From: Pseudomonas nunensis
GTDB taxonomy: Bacteria; Pseudomonadota; Gammaproteobacteria; Pseudomonadales; Pseudomonadaceae
Direction: 5' to 3'
Length of the DNA: 64,000 bases
Assembly (NCBI RefSeq): GCF_024296925.1
Contig: NZ_CP101125.1
Span: forward strand, 126,501 to 190,500
Shown here: positions 12,834-22,378 of the stretch, in pieces
Position numbering within the stretch: position 1 is the first letter of the stretch
How the letters are laid out: each line of letters starts with the position of its first letter
Translations under genes and position numbers: made by a program
Notes under the pieces: model-generated
The model's input: only the letters and a program-made list of their open reading frames with translations
The model's database searches: none
Told to the model about the DNA's origin: nothing

Positions 12834-14153
12834 TTAGAAGACATTCAGCGGGTAGTCGACGATCACGCGGTATTCATCGGTGTCCTGATCCAGCGCGCCG
12901 TAGCCATTGCCGCCACGGTTGGTCGCCCATTGCAGGCGCAGCGCCAGGTCCTTGGCCTTGCCGCCCTGGACCACATATTTCAAATCAATATCCCGTTCCC
13001 AGTGCTTGGCGTGTTTGCCGTCGGCGCTGTACCACGAGGCGTAGCCCTTGCTGTCCGGATCGACTTTGGTCAGGTCCGTTTCACCCCGGGAGTAGGAAAC
13101 CGCCGACGTCAGGCCGGGCAGGCCGAGGCCGACGAAATCGTAGGCGTACTTGAGTTTCCACGAGCGCTCGTTCGGGCCGTTGAAGTCCGAGTACTGCTGG
13201 GAGTTGTCCAGGTAAATGCTGTCGCCCTGGCTGATGTAGTCGAACGGCGTATTGCCGTTGACCCGCTGATACGCGGCGGTAACGCTGTGATTGCCAACGC
13301 CCACGGTGAAATGCAGGCTGTAGGTGTTGTTGTCGATGTTGCCCAGCAGCGCATCGCCGGTGTCTTGCGTGTGATAGAAGTGCAGGCCCGGGTTCAGGCT
13401 GACCAGATCATTGAGTTGATAGGTGTAATCCAGGTCGTAGTAGTACTGGTTCCAGATGTCCTTGAGCTCAGACGCATACAGGCTGCTGGTCAGCCCCGGC
13501 AAACCGCTCCAGGCCACGCCGGCCCAGTTCAGGTGCTGGCTTTCGTCGCCGTCGGCGAGGTTGCCATAGGACGTGCCGATCCGGGTGTGGCCGCTCTGGT
13601 TGTAAGGCTTGGTGAAACTGGCCTGGCCACCTTCTATCAGGAAACCATCGAAGCTGTGGTTGGTCAGGCTGACGCCACGAAAGGTCTGGGGCAACATGCG
13701 GCTCTCGCCACCGGCGATCACCGGATTGGTGAGAAACAGGTCACCGGCCTTCAGTTCAGTGTCAAACGCACGCATTTTCAACGTGCCGCCGCCAGTGGAG
13801 AACGAGCCCGGCACTTTGCCGTTGCCGTCGCTGATCGGCAGGATGCTCGAATTGTCGGTGCCGCCACCGCCGTCGAGTTTCAGCCCAAGCATGGCGTGGG
13901 CGTCAAGGCCGAAGCCGACGGTGCCCTGGGTGAAACCGGATTCGAATTTACCGAGAAAACCCTGGCCCCATTCGATGTTGTCATCGGTGTGCTGGTGCCG
14001 GTTGCGGTTCATGTAGTAGTTGCGGGCGTTGAGGTTGAGGCTCGACCCTTCGACAAAACCTTCGCGGCTGGTGTCGTCGGCGGCCTTTGCAGTGGCGGCC
14101 ATCGTTGCAGCGATTGCAATGAATAACGGGCTGAGTTTCAGAGAAAAAGACAC
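12834..14153 (-). CDS. OprD-family outer-membrane porin
   Basis: This is a predicted substrate-specific outer-membrane channel for small nutrients such as amino acids, peptides or carboxylates. It has 439 residues, typical of the OprD/Opd family. A signal peptide ends at ATAKA before ADDTSREGF; the mature part opens with [14 protein letters not shown], the OprD first strand, and alternates aromatic and polar strands to the terminal VDYPLNVF. The start codon is GTG at 14153 with AAGGAG eleven bases upstream. The subfamily, and hence the substrate, cannot be set by eye. Confidence 0.92.
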   Translation of the reverse strand: MSFSLKLSPLFIAIAATMAATAKAADDTSREGFVEGSSLNLNARNYYMNRNRHQHTDDNIEWGQGFLGKFESGFTQGTVGFGLDAHAMLGLKLDGGGGTDNSSILPISDGNGKVPGSFSTGGGTLKMRAFDTELKAGDLFLTNPVIAGGESRMLPQTFRGVSLTNHSFDGFLIEGGQASFTKPYNQSGHTRIGTSYGNLADGDESQHLNWAGVAWSGLPGLTSSLYASELKDIWNQYYYDLDYTYQLNDLVSLNPGLHFYHTQDTGDALLGNIDNNTYSLHFTVGVGNHSVTAAYQRVNGNTPFDYISQGDSIYLDNSQQYSDFNGPNERSWKLKYAYDFVGLGLPGLTSAVSYSRGETDLTKVDPDSKGYASWYSADGKHAKHWERDIDLKYVVQGGKAKDLALRLQWATNRGGNGYGALDQDTDEYRVIVDYPLNVF

Positions 14154-14252
14154 GTGCGGTACAGCTCCTTTTGGGTCATTAACGTCAGTTCATGGATCGA
14201 CGTTTTTTACTTCTTGTTAAGGGAGACGAAGTCGGACGTGTTTTCTGCACAA

Positions 14253-14279
14253 TAAAAAAAGCCACTGATAGCAGCGGCT
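14253..14279 (-). terminator. Terminator on minus strand
   Basis: On the minus strand AGCCGCTG and CAGTGGCT (one G-U pair) surround a CTAT loop and are followed by seven T residues. It lies 67 bases beyond the stop of the small exported protein gene and most likely ends its transcript. Confidence 0.8.
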
Positions 14280-14346
14280 TTGAAGACAACTTTTCAAAGG
14301 GAAGAGCCGATGAAAAGTGTCGAGGGAAACGGAGCGATACGGCTAA

Positions 14347-14571
14347 TCAGCTGTCTTTCTCAACCTGCTGACGGGCTGCAGAAGTGGACGCTTGAGGGGT
14401 TTGCTCGGCATCGTGCGCTTTGGCAGTCATCTCTTCCTGGGCCTGTTCGAACGCTTTGGCCCGCGCAACATTGTGCGCGACAAAGGCTGGCGACTCTTCA
14501 GCCATGGCGACCGGGGACAGGAACAAGGCGGACAAAACAAAAGCGCTGGCAATACCCATAGTGTTGGACAT
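14347..14571 (-). CDS. Small exported protein of unknown function
   Basis: This 74-residue protein starts at the ATG at 14571, chosen because AGAAGG lies eight bases upstream; an earlier in-frame ATG at 14595 lacks this. The sequence begins MSNTMGIASAFVLSALFL and has a clear signal peptide ending SPVAMA before EESPAF. The mature 50 residues are charged and alanine/glutamine-rich and probably helical, with no cysteine. It weakly recalls the small periplasmic PtrA-like proteins found near metal-responsive systems in Pseudomonas, but that is an impression only. It has its own terminator. Confidence 0.7.
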   Translation of the reverse strand: MSNTMGIASAFVLSALFLSPVAMAEESPAFVAHNVARAKAFEQAQEEMTAKAHDAEQTPQASTSAARQQVEKDS

Positions 14572-14703
14572 CTTTAAAACCTTCTTGCTTGGCAAGTGCT
14601 GTTTGGTGCGCCAAGGTTAAGGTTCGAGGTCGATGGGAAACAGAGCTGATTTCAGAAAGGACTATTGCGTGGGAGGCAATAGTAACCGGTGCGCCGCAAA
14701 CCC

Positions 14704-14834
14704 GTAGCAGCTGGCGAAGCCTGCGTCCGGCTGCGCAGCAGTCGTAAACCCTGTACGCGCGGTCTGCCTGAAAGAAGCGGGCGCATGATTTAACGACTGC
14801 TTCGCAGCCGGACGCAGGCTTCGCCAGCTGCTAC
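14704..14834. repeat. Long inverted repeat, second repeat family
   Basis: Arms beginning GTAGCAGCTGGCGAAGCCTG and ending with its complement enclose about 50 bases. The core CCGGCTGCGCAGCAGTCGT is nearly repeated at 25313-25444, so this is a second dispersed intergenic family distinct from the REPs. It lies between two minus-strand genes. Confidence 0.85.
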
Positions 14835-14849
14835 AGGAATGGGGGCGAG

Positions 14850-16214
14850 TCAGACGGGGAGATGGATGCCGAATGTATTCATCCCATGATCACTGCGCAC
14901 AAACACATCGCCGCCATGCATCAACGCAATTGCTTTCACAATCGCCAGCCCCAGCCCATGGTTATTCCCGCTGTTGCTGCGTGACGCATCCACCCGATAA
15001 AACCGTTCGAACAACCGTGGCAAATGCTCGCTGGCAATCGGCGACCCCGGATTGGCCACACCAATACTTACCTGATGCTCCTCGACCTCAATCAACACCT
15101 CGATCACCTGCCCAGGCTCGGTGTGTTGCACCGCATTACTCAGCAGATTGATCAACGCCCGACGCAGATGCGCGATCTCGATCCGTACCTGCGCATCACC
15201 GCTGACCTGCACCCGCACCTGCGCGTCTTCCAGAATGAAATCCAGATACTCCAACGTCGTCGCCACCTCATCGGCCAGCGACGTGGAGGTCAGTTTGGTT
15301 GCCTTGCTGCCCTGGTCGGCGCTGGCCAGGAACAGCATGTCATTGATGATCGAGCGCAGCCGTTCCAGCTCTTCTAGGTTCGATTGCAGCACTTCGAAAT
15401 AATGTTCCGCCGAACGTCCACGGGTCAGCGCCACTTGGGTCTGGCCAATCAGATTAGTCAGCGGCGAGCGCAGTTCATGGGCGACGTCGGCGTTGAACGA
15501 TTCCAGCCGCGAATAAGCCTGCTCGACCCGTTCCAATGTCGAGTTAAACGAACTGACAAACTGATCCAGCTCCGGCGGCAATGGCGACAGGCGCAACCGC
15601 CCCGAACGCAGCGGCGGCGCCAGGCGCTGGGCTTCCTGGGACAACTTGATCAACGGTTTGAGGCCGATCCGCGCCACCCAATAACCGAGGGCCGAGGCCA
15701 GCAGCACGCCGATGATCGCCAAGCTGATCAGGGCGATCAGCAAATGATGCTGGGTCTGCAAAAACGTCTCGGTGTCGATGCCGATCATAAAGCGCAACGG
15801 CGGGCGCTGATCCTTGGCCGGGAACTGACTGACCAAGACTTTCAGTGGGTAGTCATGATCCGGCAACTGCATATCCCGCCGGCCCAGCGGCCCTTCGGCG
15901 AAGGCGCGGATCTGCGGGGTGATGTTGCCGTATTCGTACTGCGGATCGCCGCTGATGATCCAGAAGCTGATGCGCTTGTCTTCTTCGCCGAGCAACTTGA
16001 GCTTGTTGTTGATCTTCACCCAATGCTCGGGTGTGCCGTAACGGCCGACCGTGGATTCGAGCACGCTGTAGCGCGCATCCAGTTCAGCTTCGGGCAACAA
16101 GCCCAGGCCTTTGTCGACCTGCTGGTACAAGGCCCAGCCGATCAACAGAAACACCAGCAGTGCCACCAGCGTGAACATTCCGCTCAAGCGCAGGGCGATG
16201 GAATTACTGGACAC
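14850..16214 (-). CDS. Heavy-metal-type sensor histidine kinase (CopS/CzcS-like)
   Basis: This is the inner-membrane sensor of the efflux operon. It is 454 residues from the GTG at 16214 (a GTG at 16217 is equally possible); the longer open frame upstream is only a shadow of the regulator gene. Order: membrane helix at 11-30, periplasmic loop of about 125 residues, helix at 158-180, HAMP, phospho-acceptor segment AHELRSPLTN with His246, and an ATPase domain with NLLSNAVQHT and GLGLAIVKAIALMHGG. The loop lacks the histidine-rich clusters of classic copper sensors, so the ligand is open. It overlaps the regulator by 11 bases. Confidence 0.9.
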   Translation of the reverse strand: MSSNSIALRLSGMFTLVALLVFLLIGWALYQQVDKGLGLLPEAELDARYSVLESTVGRYGTPEHWVKINNKLKLLGEEDKRISFWIISGDPQYEYGNITPQIRAFAEGPLGRRDMQLPDHDYPLKVLVSQFPAKDQRPPLRFMIGIDTETFLQTQHHLLIALISLAIIGVLLASALGYWVARIGLKPLIKLSQEAQRLAPPLRSGRLRLSPLPPELDQFVSSFNSTLERVEQAYSRLESFNADVAHELRSPLTNLIGQTQVALTRGRSAEHYFEVLQSNLEELERLRSIINDMLFLASADQGSKATKLTSTSLADEVATTLEYLDFILEDAQVRVQVSGDAQVRIEIAHLRRALINLLSNAVQHTEPGQVIEVLIEVEEHQVSIGVANPGSPIASEHLPRLFERFYRVDASRSNSGNNHGLGLAIVKAIALMHGGDVFVRSDHGMNTFGIHLPV

Positions 16215-16881
16215 CACGGCTCTCCAGCACATAACCCATGCCGCGAATTGTGTGCAGCAGTTTCTCGTCGAAAGGCCCGTCGAGCTTGGCCCGCAGGCGC
16301 TTGATCGCGACTTCGACGACGTTCGCGTCGCTGTCGAAATTGATGTCCCAGACCATCTCGGCAATCGCGGTTTTGGAGAGGATTTCACCCTGGCGCCGGG
16401 CCAATACGCTGAGCAGCGAGAACTCCTTGGCGGTCAGGTCCAGGCGCGTGCCGGCGCGTGTAGCCTTGCGGCTGATCAAATCGATCCACAGGTCGGCGAT
16501 GCTGACTTGCACCGGTTCATGGCCGCCACTGCGCCGGGTCAGCGCTTGCAGGCGTGCCACCAGTTCCAGGAAGGAAAACGGTTTGCCGAGGTAATCGTCG
16601 GCGCCATCGCGCAGGCCTTTGATCCGGTCTTCGACACGCTCGCGGGCGGTGAGCATGATCACCGGGGTTTGCTTGCGTGCGCGCAACGCTCGCAGCACGC
16701 CGAAGCCATCGAGGCCCGGCAACATGACGTCGAGGATGATCACCGCGTAGTCGCTTTCCAGCGCCAGGTGCAGGCCTTCGACGCCATCCCGCGCCAGGTC
16801 CACGGTGTAACCCTGTTCCGTCAGGCCGCGGTGCAGATAATCCGCGGTTTTTTCTTCATCTTCGATAATCAGAACGCGCAT
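16204..16881 (-). CDS. OmpR-family heavy-metal response regulator (CopR/CzcR-like)
   Basis: This 225-residue DNA-binding regulator has a receiver domain with phospho-acceptor Asp51 in IILDVMLPG and Lys in GKPFSF, then a winged helix ending HTIRGMGYVLESRG, typical of the CusR/CopR/CzcR/IrlR branch. It begins nine bases after the RND pump stop and overlaps the kinase gene, so the pump and its regulators are probably one transcript. Activation of the adaptor promoter at about 21.2 kb is inferred from this arrangement. Confidence 0.93.
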   Translation of the reverse strand: MRVLIIEDEEKTADYLHRGLTEQGYTVDLARDGVEGLHLALESDYAVIILDVMLPGLDGFGVLRALRARKQTPVIMLTARERVEDRIKGLRDGADDYLGKPFSFLELVARLQALTRRSGGHEPVQVSIADLWIDLISRKATRAGTRLDLTAKEFSLLSVLARRQGEILSKTAIAEMVWDINFDSDANVVEVAIKRLRAKLDGPFDEKLLHTIRGMGYVLESRGVQ

Positions 16882-16890
16882 GACCCCGCC

Positions 16891-19800
16891 TCAGTCTGTG
16901 GTCGCCAGTGCCGGCAGTGGCTCTGGCGCTGGTTTGGGCCGATGGAAAAGCCGCTCAAGCCACAAGTATATGACCGGAGTGGTAAACAGCGTCAGCGCCT
17001 GACTCACCAGCAGCCCGCCGACTACCGCAATCCCCAATGGCTGGCGCAGTTCGGCGCCGGTGCCGTAGCCGAGCATCAGCGGCAAGGCGCCGAGCAGGGC
17101 GGCGAGGGTGGTCATGATGATTGGCCGGAACCGCGTGATACACGCCTGGAAAATCGCCTCTTCCGGCGGCAAGCCACCCTTGCGCTGGGCCTCGAGGGCG
17201 AAGTCGATCATCAGGATGCCGTTTTTCTTCACGATGCCGATCAGCAGCACCAGGCCGATCAACGCCATGATCGAAAAGTCCTGGCCCCAGATCCACAGCA
17301 TGATCACCGCGCCAAGCCCGGCTGACGGCAACGTCGAGATAATGGTCAGCGGATGCACGAAGCTCTCATAGAGCACGCCGAGAATGATGTAGACCGCCAC
17401 CAGCGCCGCCAGAATCAGCCACGGCTGGCTGGCCAGCGAACTCTGGAACGCCTGGGCCGCGCCCTGGAAGTTGCCGCTGATCGCCGCCGGCATGCCGATT
17501 TCGGCCTTGGCCTGATTGAGCAGAATTACCGCATCACCCAACGCGACGCCGGGCGCCAGGTTGAAGGACAGGTTGGCCGCCGGGAACATCCCGTCGTGGG
17601 CGATGGACAATGGGCCTATGGTCGGCGCATCAAACTTCGCCAGCGCCGACAACGGCACCATCTCCCCGCTCAACGGCGAGCGCAGATAGAAATAATTCAG
17701 GCTTTCAGCCTTGCCGCGCTGCTTGGTGTCCAGTTCCAGGATCACGTTGTACTGGTTGATCTGGGTCTGGAATTCGTTGATCTGCCGTTGGCCGAAGGCG
17801 TCATACAGCGCTTCGTCGACATCACTGGCGGTCAGGCCGAAACGCGCCGCCGCGCTGCGGTCAATGCTGATGTGGGTGATGCTGCCGCCCAGTTGCAAGT
17901 CGTTGGAAATATCGCGGAACGCCGGGTTGGTGCGCAGTTTTTCCGTCAGGCGCTGGGTCCAGGTGCTGAGCGTCGGGCCGTCGTTGCTCTTGAGCACGTA
18001 TTGATACTGCGCACGGCTCGGGCCGGAACTGAGGTTGATGTCCTGGCCGGCGCGCAGGTACAGCACGATGCCGGGGACTTTCATCAGTTGCGGGCGAATC
18101 CGGTCGATGAACTGGCTGGCCGAAACATCCCGGTCGCCGCGTTTTTTCAGGGCGATCCAGAACCGGCCGTTGGCGATGGTCTGGTTGCTGCCGGAAACCC
18201 CGACCGAGTGGGAAAACGCCTGCACCGCCGGATCTGCCGCGACGATTTCTGCCATCGCCAGGTGTTTTTTCACCATGTCGCCGTAAGAAATATCCGCAGC
18301 CGCTTCGGTGGTGCCGAGGACGAAACCGGTGTCCTGGACCGGGAAGAAGCCTTTGGGGATAAAGATGTAACCGGCGATGGCCAGGCACAACGACAGGCAG
18401 AACACGCCGATCATGGTTTTTTGATGGGCGAGGGCGCGGCGCAGGTATTTTTCATAACCGGCCAGCAAGCGATCACCAAAGGTCTTTTTGCTGTGGGCGT
18501 GATGCACTGGCGCGCGCATAAACAGCGCGGCCAGAGTCGGTGCGAGGGTCAGGGACACCACCACCGAAATCATGATGGTCGAGGTGGCGGTCAGGGCGAA
18601 CTCTTTAAACAACCGCCCAACCACGCCGCCCATGAACAGCAATGGAATAAACGCGGCGACCAGCGAGAAACTGATCGAGACCACGGTGAAACCGATCTCG
18701 CCGGCGCCTTTGATCGCCGCCTCGCGCATGCCGTCGCCGGCTTCCAAATGGCGGTGAATGTTCTCCACCACCACGATCGCATCGTCCACCACAAACCCCA
18801 CGGCCACCACGATCGCCACCAGGGTCAGGTTATTCAGGCTGAAGCCCATGATGTACATCAGGGCGAAACTGGCGGTCAGCGACACACCGAGCACCGCCGA
18901 AACAATCATGGTCGCCGACCACTGACGCAGGAACAGCGCCATCACCGCCACCACCAGCATGATCGCGATCAGCAGGGTGATTTCCACTTCGTGCAAGGAG
19001 GCGCGAATGGTCTGGGTGCGGTCGATCAACACCTTGACCTGCACCGAGGCCGGCAGCATCGCTTCAAGACCCGGTAGGGCGGCTTGAATACGATCCACCG
19101 TCTCGACGATGTTAGCTCCCGGTTGCCGGGAGATCACCAGGTTCACACCGGGTTGATCACCGGCCCAGGCCTGGACGTAGGCATCTTCCGAACCGTTGAC
19201 GACTTTGGCGACATCTTTCAGGTGAACCGGTGCGCCGTCCTTGTAGGAAACGATGAGTTGGCTGTATTCGTCAGGATGGAACAATTGGTCGTTGGTGGAC
19301 AGGGTCGAAATGCTCGACTCGCCGTACAACGCACCCTTGGCCAGGTTGAGGCTGGTTTGCTGGATCGCCAGGCGAATGTCGGCGAGGGTCAGGCCGATGG
19401 CGGCGAGTTTGTCGGCCGAGGCCTGGACGCGGATCGCCGGACGTTGCTGACCGGTGATGTTGATTTGGCCTACGCCGTCGATCTGACTGATCTGACGCGA
19501 GAGCAGGGTTTCCACCAGGTCGCTGAGTTCGGTGCCGGGCATTTGTGTCGAGCTGACACTGAGGATCAGCACCGGGCTGTCGGCCGGGTTGACCTTCTTC
19601 CAGGTCGGCAGGGTCGGCATGTCCTTGGGCAGCTTGCCGGCGGCGGTGTTGATCGCGGCCTGGACTTCCTGGGCGGCGGTGTCGATGCTTTTATCGAGGG
19701 TGAATTGCAGGGTCAGCAGGCTTGAGCCCAAGGCACTGCTCGAGGTCATTTGGGTCATGCCGGGAATGGCGCTGAATTGCACTTCCAGCGGCGTGGCCAC

Positions 19801-19989
19801 CGACGAGGCCATGGTGTCCGGGCTGGCGCCGGGCAGTTGCGCGTTCACCTGAATGGTCGGGAATTCCGCTTCCGGCAACGGCGCGATCGGCAGGCGCGGG
19901 AAGGCGATCACACCCAGCAGCACCAGGGCAAAGGTCAGCAGGATGGTAGCGACCGGGTGGTCGATGCACCACGCGGAGGGCCCTCTCAT
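16891..19989 (-). CDS. RND efflux transporter, MdtC/MuxC-like
   Basis: This is an inner-membrane proton-driven pump, probably for drugs, detergents or phytochemicals. It has 1032 residues. It starts MRGPSAWCIDHPVATILL and shows the HAE1-type pattern of twelve membrane helices with two large periplasmic loops. The proton-relay aspartates are Asp402-Asp403 in GFVVDDAIVVVEN. The sequence is closer to MdtC/MuxC than to metal-ion (CzcA) pumps, although its two-component neighbours look metal-type. MdtABC and MuxABC have two RND subunits; only one is here, and no outer-membrane factor gene is in the operon. Confidence 0.93.
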   Translation of the reverse strand: MRGPSAWCIDHPVATILLTFALVLLGVIAFPRLPIAPLPEAEFPTIQVNAQLPGASPDTMASSVATPLEVQFSAIPGMTQMTSSSALGSSLLTLQFTLDKSIDTAAQEVQAAINTAAGKLPKDMPTLPTWKKVNPADSPVLILSVSSTQMPGTELSDLVETLLSRQISQIDGVGQINITGQQRPAIRVQASADKLAAIGLTLADIRLAIQQTSLNLAKGALYGESSISTLSTNDQLFHPDEYSQLIVSYKDGAPVHLKDVAKVVNGSEDAYVQAWAGDQPGVNLVISRQPGANIVETVDRIQAALPGLEAMLPASVQVKVLIDRTQTIRASLHEVEITLLIAIMLVVAVMALFLRQWSATMIVSAVLGVSLTASFALMYIMGFSLNNLTLVAIVVAVGFVVDDAIVVVENIHRHLEAGDGMREAAIKGAGEIGFTVVSISFSLVAAFIPLLFMGGVVGRLFKEFALTATSTIMISVVVSLTLAPTLAALFMRAPVHHAHSKKTFGDRLLAGYEKYLRRALAHQKTMIGVFCLSLCLAIAGYIFIPKGFFPVQDTGFVLGTTEAAADISYGDMVKKHLAMAEIVAADPAVQAFSHSVGVSGSNQTIANGRFWIALKKRGDRDVSASQFIDRIRPQLMKVPGIVLYLRAGQDINLSSGPSRAQYQYVLKSNDGPTLSTWTQRLTEKLRTNPAFRDISNDLQLGGSITHISIDRSAAARFGLTASDVDEALYDAFGQRQINEFQTQINQYNVILELDTKQRGKAESLNYFYLRSPLSGEMVPLSALAKFDAPTIGPLSIAHDGMFPAANLSFNLAPGVALGDAVILLNQAKAEIGMPAAISGNFQGAAQAFQSSLASQPWLILAALVAVYIILGVLYESFVHPLTIISTLPSAGLGAVIMLWIWGQDFSIMALIGLVLLIGIVKKNGILMIDFALEAQRKGGLPPEEAIFQACITRFRPIIMTTLAALLGALPLMLGYGTGAELRQPLGIAVVGGLLVSQALTLFTTPVIYLWLERLFHRPKPAPEPLPALATTD

Positions 19990-21146
19990 TGTTTAGGCTC
20001 CGCTTGCACCACTTGCGGCGGCTCCGTCAGCACTTGCACGGTCGAACCGGGTTTGAGTCGCGACTGGCCATCGCTGACCAGCACGTCGCCGGGTTTTACG
20101 CCGGTGATGATGTCCTGGCCGCTGCCTTGGTAAACCATCTGCACTTGCACGGTTTCCACTTTGTCGCCTTTCACCCGGTACACAAAATGTTGATCGAGGC
20201 CTCGTTGTACGACGGTCGGCGGTACGACAAGCGCATCTTTATCCAGCGCTGTCTGAATCTTTACCGTCACCAGCAGGCCGGGCCAGAGCTTCTGGTTCGG
20301 GTTGTTGAATTCGGCTTTGGCGCGGATGGTCCCGGTGTTGGCGTTGATCTGGTTGTCGATCAGGGTCAGGTGACCTTCGCCCAGCAGGTTGCCGGTTTCG
20401 CCATCGGTGTCGGCGCCGATGTAGGCCTTCACTTGCGCGCGTTGCGGATCGCCGATCAAGCCTTGCAGGGTCGGCAGCATTTGCTGCGGCAGGGAAAATT
20501 CCACGGCGATCGGGTCGATCTGCGTCACGGTGAACAAGCCTTGGGCGTCGGTCATGCGCAGGAAGTTGCCTTCGTCCACGGTACGAATCCCGACGCGGCC
20601 GGTGACTGGTGAGCGAATCTGCGTGTAGGAAAGCTGCACCTGGGCGGCGTCGATGGATGCCTGATTGCCTTGGGCGGTGGCCTTGAGCTGGTTGACCAGG
20701 GCTTGTTGCTGGTCGTAAGTCTGCTTGGACACGCCATCATCGACGCTCAGCAGTTTGTAGCGCTTGAGGTTGACCAGCGCCACTTGCAGCTGGGCCTGGC
20801 TTTCGCCCAATTGCGCACGGGCCTGATCGAGGCTGGCGCGGATCGAGCGGTCATCGATGGTGGCGAGCAGGTCGCCGGTCTTGACCAGTTGACCTTCCTT
20901 GACCAGCAATTTGGTAAGAATGCCGTCGATTTGCGGACGCACCACCACACTGTGCAGGGACAACACCGAACCGATCCCGCTGACGAAGCGCGGAACATCT
21001 TTTGCGGAGACCGCGACGACGCGCACCGGAATGGCCGTCGGGGCCGCCAGTTTGGCGGTGGCCGGCTTGGTGGCGTACCACACGCCCAGCGCTGCCAGGA
21101 CAATCAGAGGGGCTGCGATCAACGCGGATTTTTTCTGAATTCGCAT
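19986..21146 (-). CDS. RND periplasmic adaptor (membrane fusion protein, MdtA-like)
   Basis: This 386-residue protein links the RND pump to an outer-membrane channel. An N-terminal membrane anchor (about residues 8-25) precedes the lipoyl half-motif VRPQIDGILTKLLVKEGQ, a long helical hairpin rich in Q and A (about residues 100-165), the second lipoyl half YTQIRSPVTGRVG, and the beta-barrel region. Its stop overlaps the RND start by four bases. It is the first gene of adaptor-RND-regulator-kinase. The 369-base region upstream holds an operator-like palindrome and a REP pair and no convincing gene. Confidence 0.93.
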   Translation of the reverse strand: MRIQKKSALIAAPLIVLAALGVWYATKPATAKLAAPTAIPVRVVAVSAKDVPRFVSGIGSVLSLHSVVVRPQIDGILTKLLVKEGQLVKTGDLLATIDDRSIRASLDQARAQLGESQAQLQVALVNLKRYKLLSVDDGVSKQTYDQQQALVNQLKATAQGNQASIDAAQVQLSYTQIRSPVTGRVGIRTVDEGNFLRMTDAQGLFTVTQIDPIAVEFSLPQQMLPTLQGLIGDPQRAQVKAYIGADTDGETGNLLGEGHLTLIDNQINANTGTIRAKAEFNNPNQKLWPGLLVTVKIQTALDKDALVVPPTVVQRGLDQHFVYRVKGDKVETVQVQMVYQGSGQDIITGVKPGDVLVSDGQSRLKPGSTVQVLTEPPQVVQAEPKQ

Positions 21147-21238
21147 GCGAGTGGGGCGCCGGGCTAGAGGGACGGGAATAAGGTCAGATTTTATACCTCC
21201 CCTTATAGCCCTGTTACCCGGTCAGCAAGGTGACTGCT

Positions 21239-21258
21239 AACTGACGGGGCTGTCAGTT
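21239..21258. promoter_or_regulatory. Palindrome upstream of the efflux operon, candidate regulator site
   Basis: AACTGAC and GTCAGTT form a perfect seven-base inverted repeat with a six-base spacer, about 93-112 bases before the adaptor start. Metal-type OmpR regulators often bind repeats of this kind near their own operons. The link to the operon's regulator is inferred. Confidence 0.4.
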
Positions 21259-21293
21259 TGGCGCTGGTGCCCTTAATAATGCGTCGTCTGTTC

Positions 21294-21371
21294 TGACGCC
21301 ATCGCGAGCAAGCTCGCTCCCACAAGGACGGCGCTGTACCTGTGGGAGCGAGCTTGCTCGCGATGGCGTCA
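21294..21371. repeat. REP pair, perfect inverted repeat
   Basis: Two 31-base arms (21294-21324 and 21341-21371) are exact reverse complements with core GCGAGCAAGCTCGCTCCCAC and enclose a 16-base loop. It lies between the divergent adaptor gene and the small gene at 21516. Confidence 0.93.
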
Positions 21372-21515
21372 GCGCTGTCACCGCCCAAACCACAGACCGA
21401 CTACTTGTCGCCTGAAGCTCACCGCTTGCAGCTTGCAACGCTCCATCCAGTTATACTCCCGCCTTTCGCGGCCCATCCACCGGGCCCGACTCTTTGTGCA
21501 CCACCCGGAGCTTTC

Positions 21516-21773
21516 ATGACTTCCCCGACACAACCGCCGGTCGCCGACGCTTTGAGCGACGACCAGGCAGACCTGCCAGACAGCGTCGACTCCAGCGCAG
21601 ACAGCGAAACCAAAGTCGCAATCCCGGCGTTCAAGTTTCCGTTCAAACCGGGCGAACTGGCTGCCGCCAAGAATGCCAACCAGCCTTGGTACAAGAACGG
21701 CGCCAAGAATGGCCACACCAAGACCCCTGGTGCAGCGCCTCCGGGTACTCGTCGTTCGATGGGTAAACGCTGA
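21516..21773 (+). CDS. Small conserved-looking cytoplasmic protein, function unknown
   Basis: This 85-residue protein starts at the ATG at 21516 with CCCGGAG about five bases upstream. The longer open frame that begins at 21342 runs through a REP element and is not used. The first 40 residues are acidic and serine-rich, the middle has the segment IPAFKFPFKPGELAAAKNANQPWYKNG, and the tail is basic (GTRRSMGKR). There is no signal peptide or membrane segment. Codon use matches the neighbours. No family was recognised. Confidence 0.75.
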   Translation: MTSPTQPPVADALSDDQADLPDSVDSSADSETKVAIPAFKFPFKPGELAAAKNANQPWYKNGAKNGHTKTPGAAPPGTRRSMGKR

Positions 21774-21909
21774 CCGTCAGCCAGTTGAAAAAAAAGCCCT
21801 TCTGAAATCGAGACTGTTCCCACAAGGATGAGCGATTCGTCCTCTGGGAAAGTCGGTGGCCACTCGTCGAAGATTCATCTCCGTGAATTCCTCGACGAAG
21901 GCCATCGAA

Positions 21910-22368
21910 ATGCCCCTGCTGAAAATCCTCTCTGTCCTGTCGCTGATGGTCCTGACCACCGGTTGTGTATCGTCTGCGGTCGAGCCACAGATCCGTTCGC
22001 CCAGCTATTTTCTCAATGACGAAGGCCTGCCATTTTCTGATGCTGTTCAGGTTGGCGAGACCATTTACCTGTCCGGCGCGCTCGGGCTGGGGGCGGATGG
22101 CGAGCTGGTGAAAGGCGGTATCGTCCCGCAAATGACGCAAACAATGGAGAACCTGCGCAGCGCATTGCAACGCAGTGGTTCGTCCCTGTCCCACGTGGCC
22201 AAATGCACGGTCATCCTGGCTGATATCAAGGATTTCAGCGCAATGAACACGGTATATCGACACTACTTCCCGGCAGATCGATTGCCGGCGCGCACGACGT
22301 TTGTCGCCAAGGCGTTGGTGCTGGATGCACGGGTTGAAGTTGAGTGCCAGGCGGTTGCTGCTCGCTGA
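21910..22368 (+). CDS. RidA/YjgF-family lipoprotein
   Basis: This 152-residue protein starts at the ATG at 21910 behind GAAGG. The N terminus is a lipoprotein signal with lipobox LTTGC, so Cys19 is the likely lipidated residue. The rest is a RidA fold (VGETIYLSGALGL, TMENLRSALQRSG, ARTTFVAKALVLDARVEVEC). Cytosolic RidA hydrolyses reactive enamines and imines; an envelope-anchored version is unusual. The arginine that binds the substrate carboxylate in active RidA should be near ARTTFV, and an arginine is there (P-A-R-T). Function in the envelope is unknown. Confidence 0.88.
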   Translation: MPLLKILSVLSLMVLTTGCVSSAVEPQIRSPSYFLNDEGLPFSDAVQVGETIYLSGALGLGADGELVKGGIVPQMTQTMENLRSALQRSGSSLSHVAKCTVILADIKDFSAMNTVYRHYFPADRLPARTTFVAKALVLDARVEVECQAVAAR

Positions 22369-22378
22369 TTCGGAATCT

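Noticed and set aside
21342..21515. Upstream extension of the small gene at 21516
   Set aside because: It runs through the REP pair and a GC-rich untranslated region; the ATG at 21516 has a proper ribosome site.
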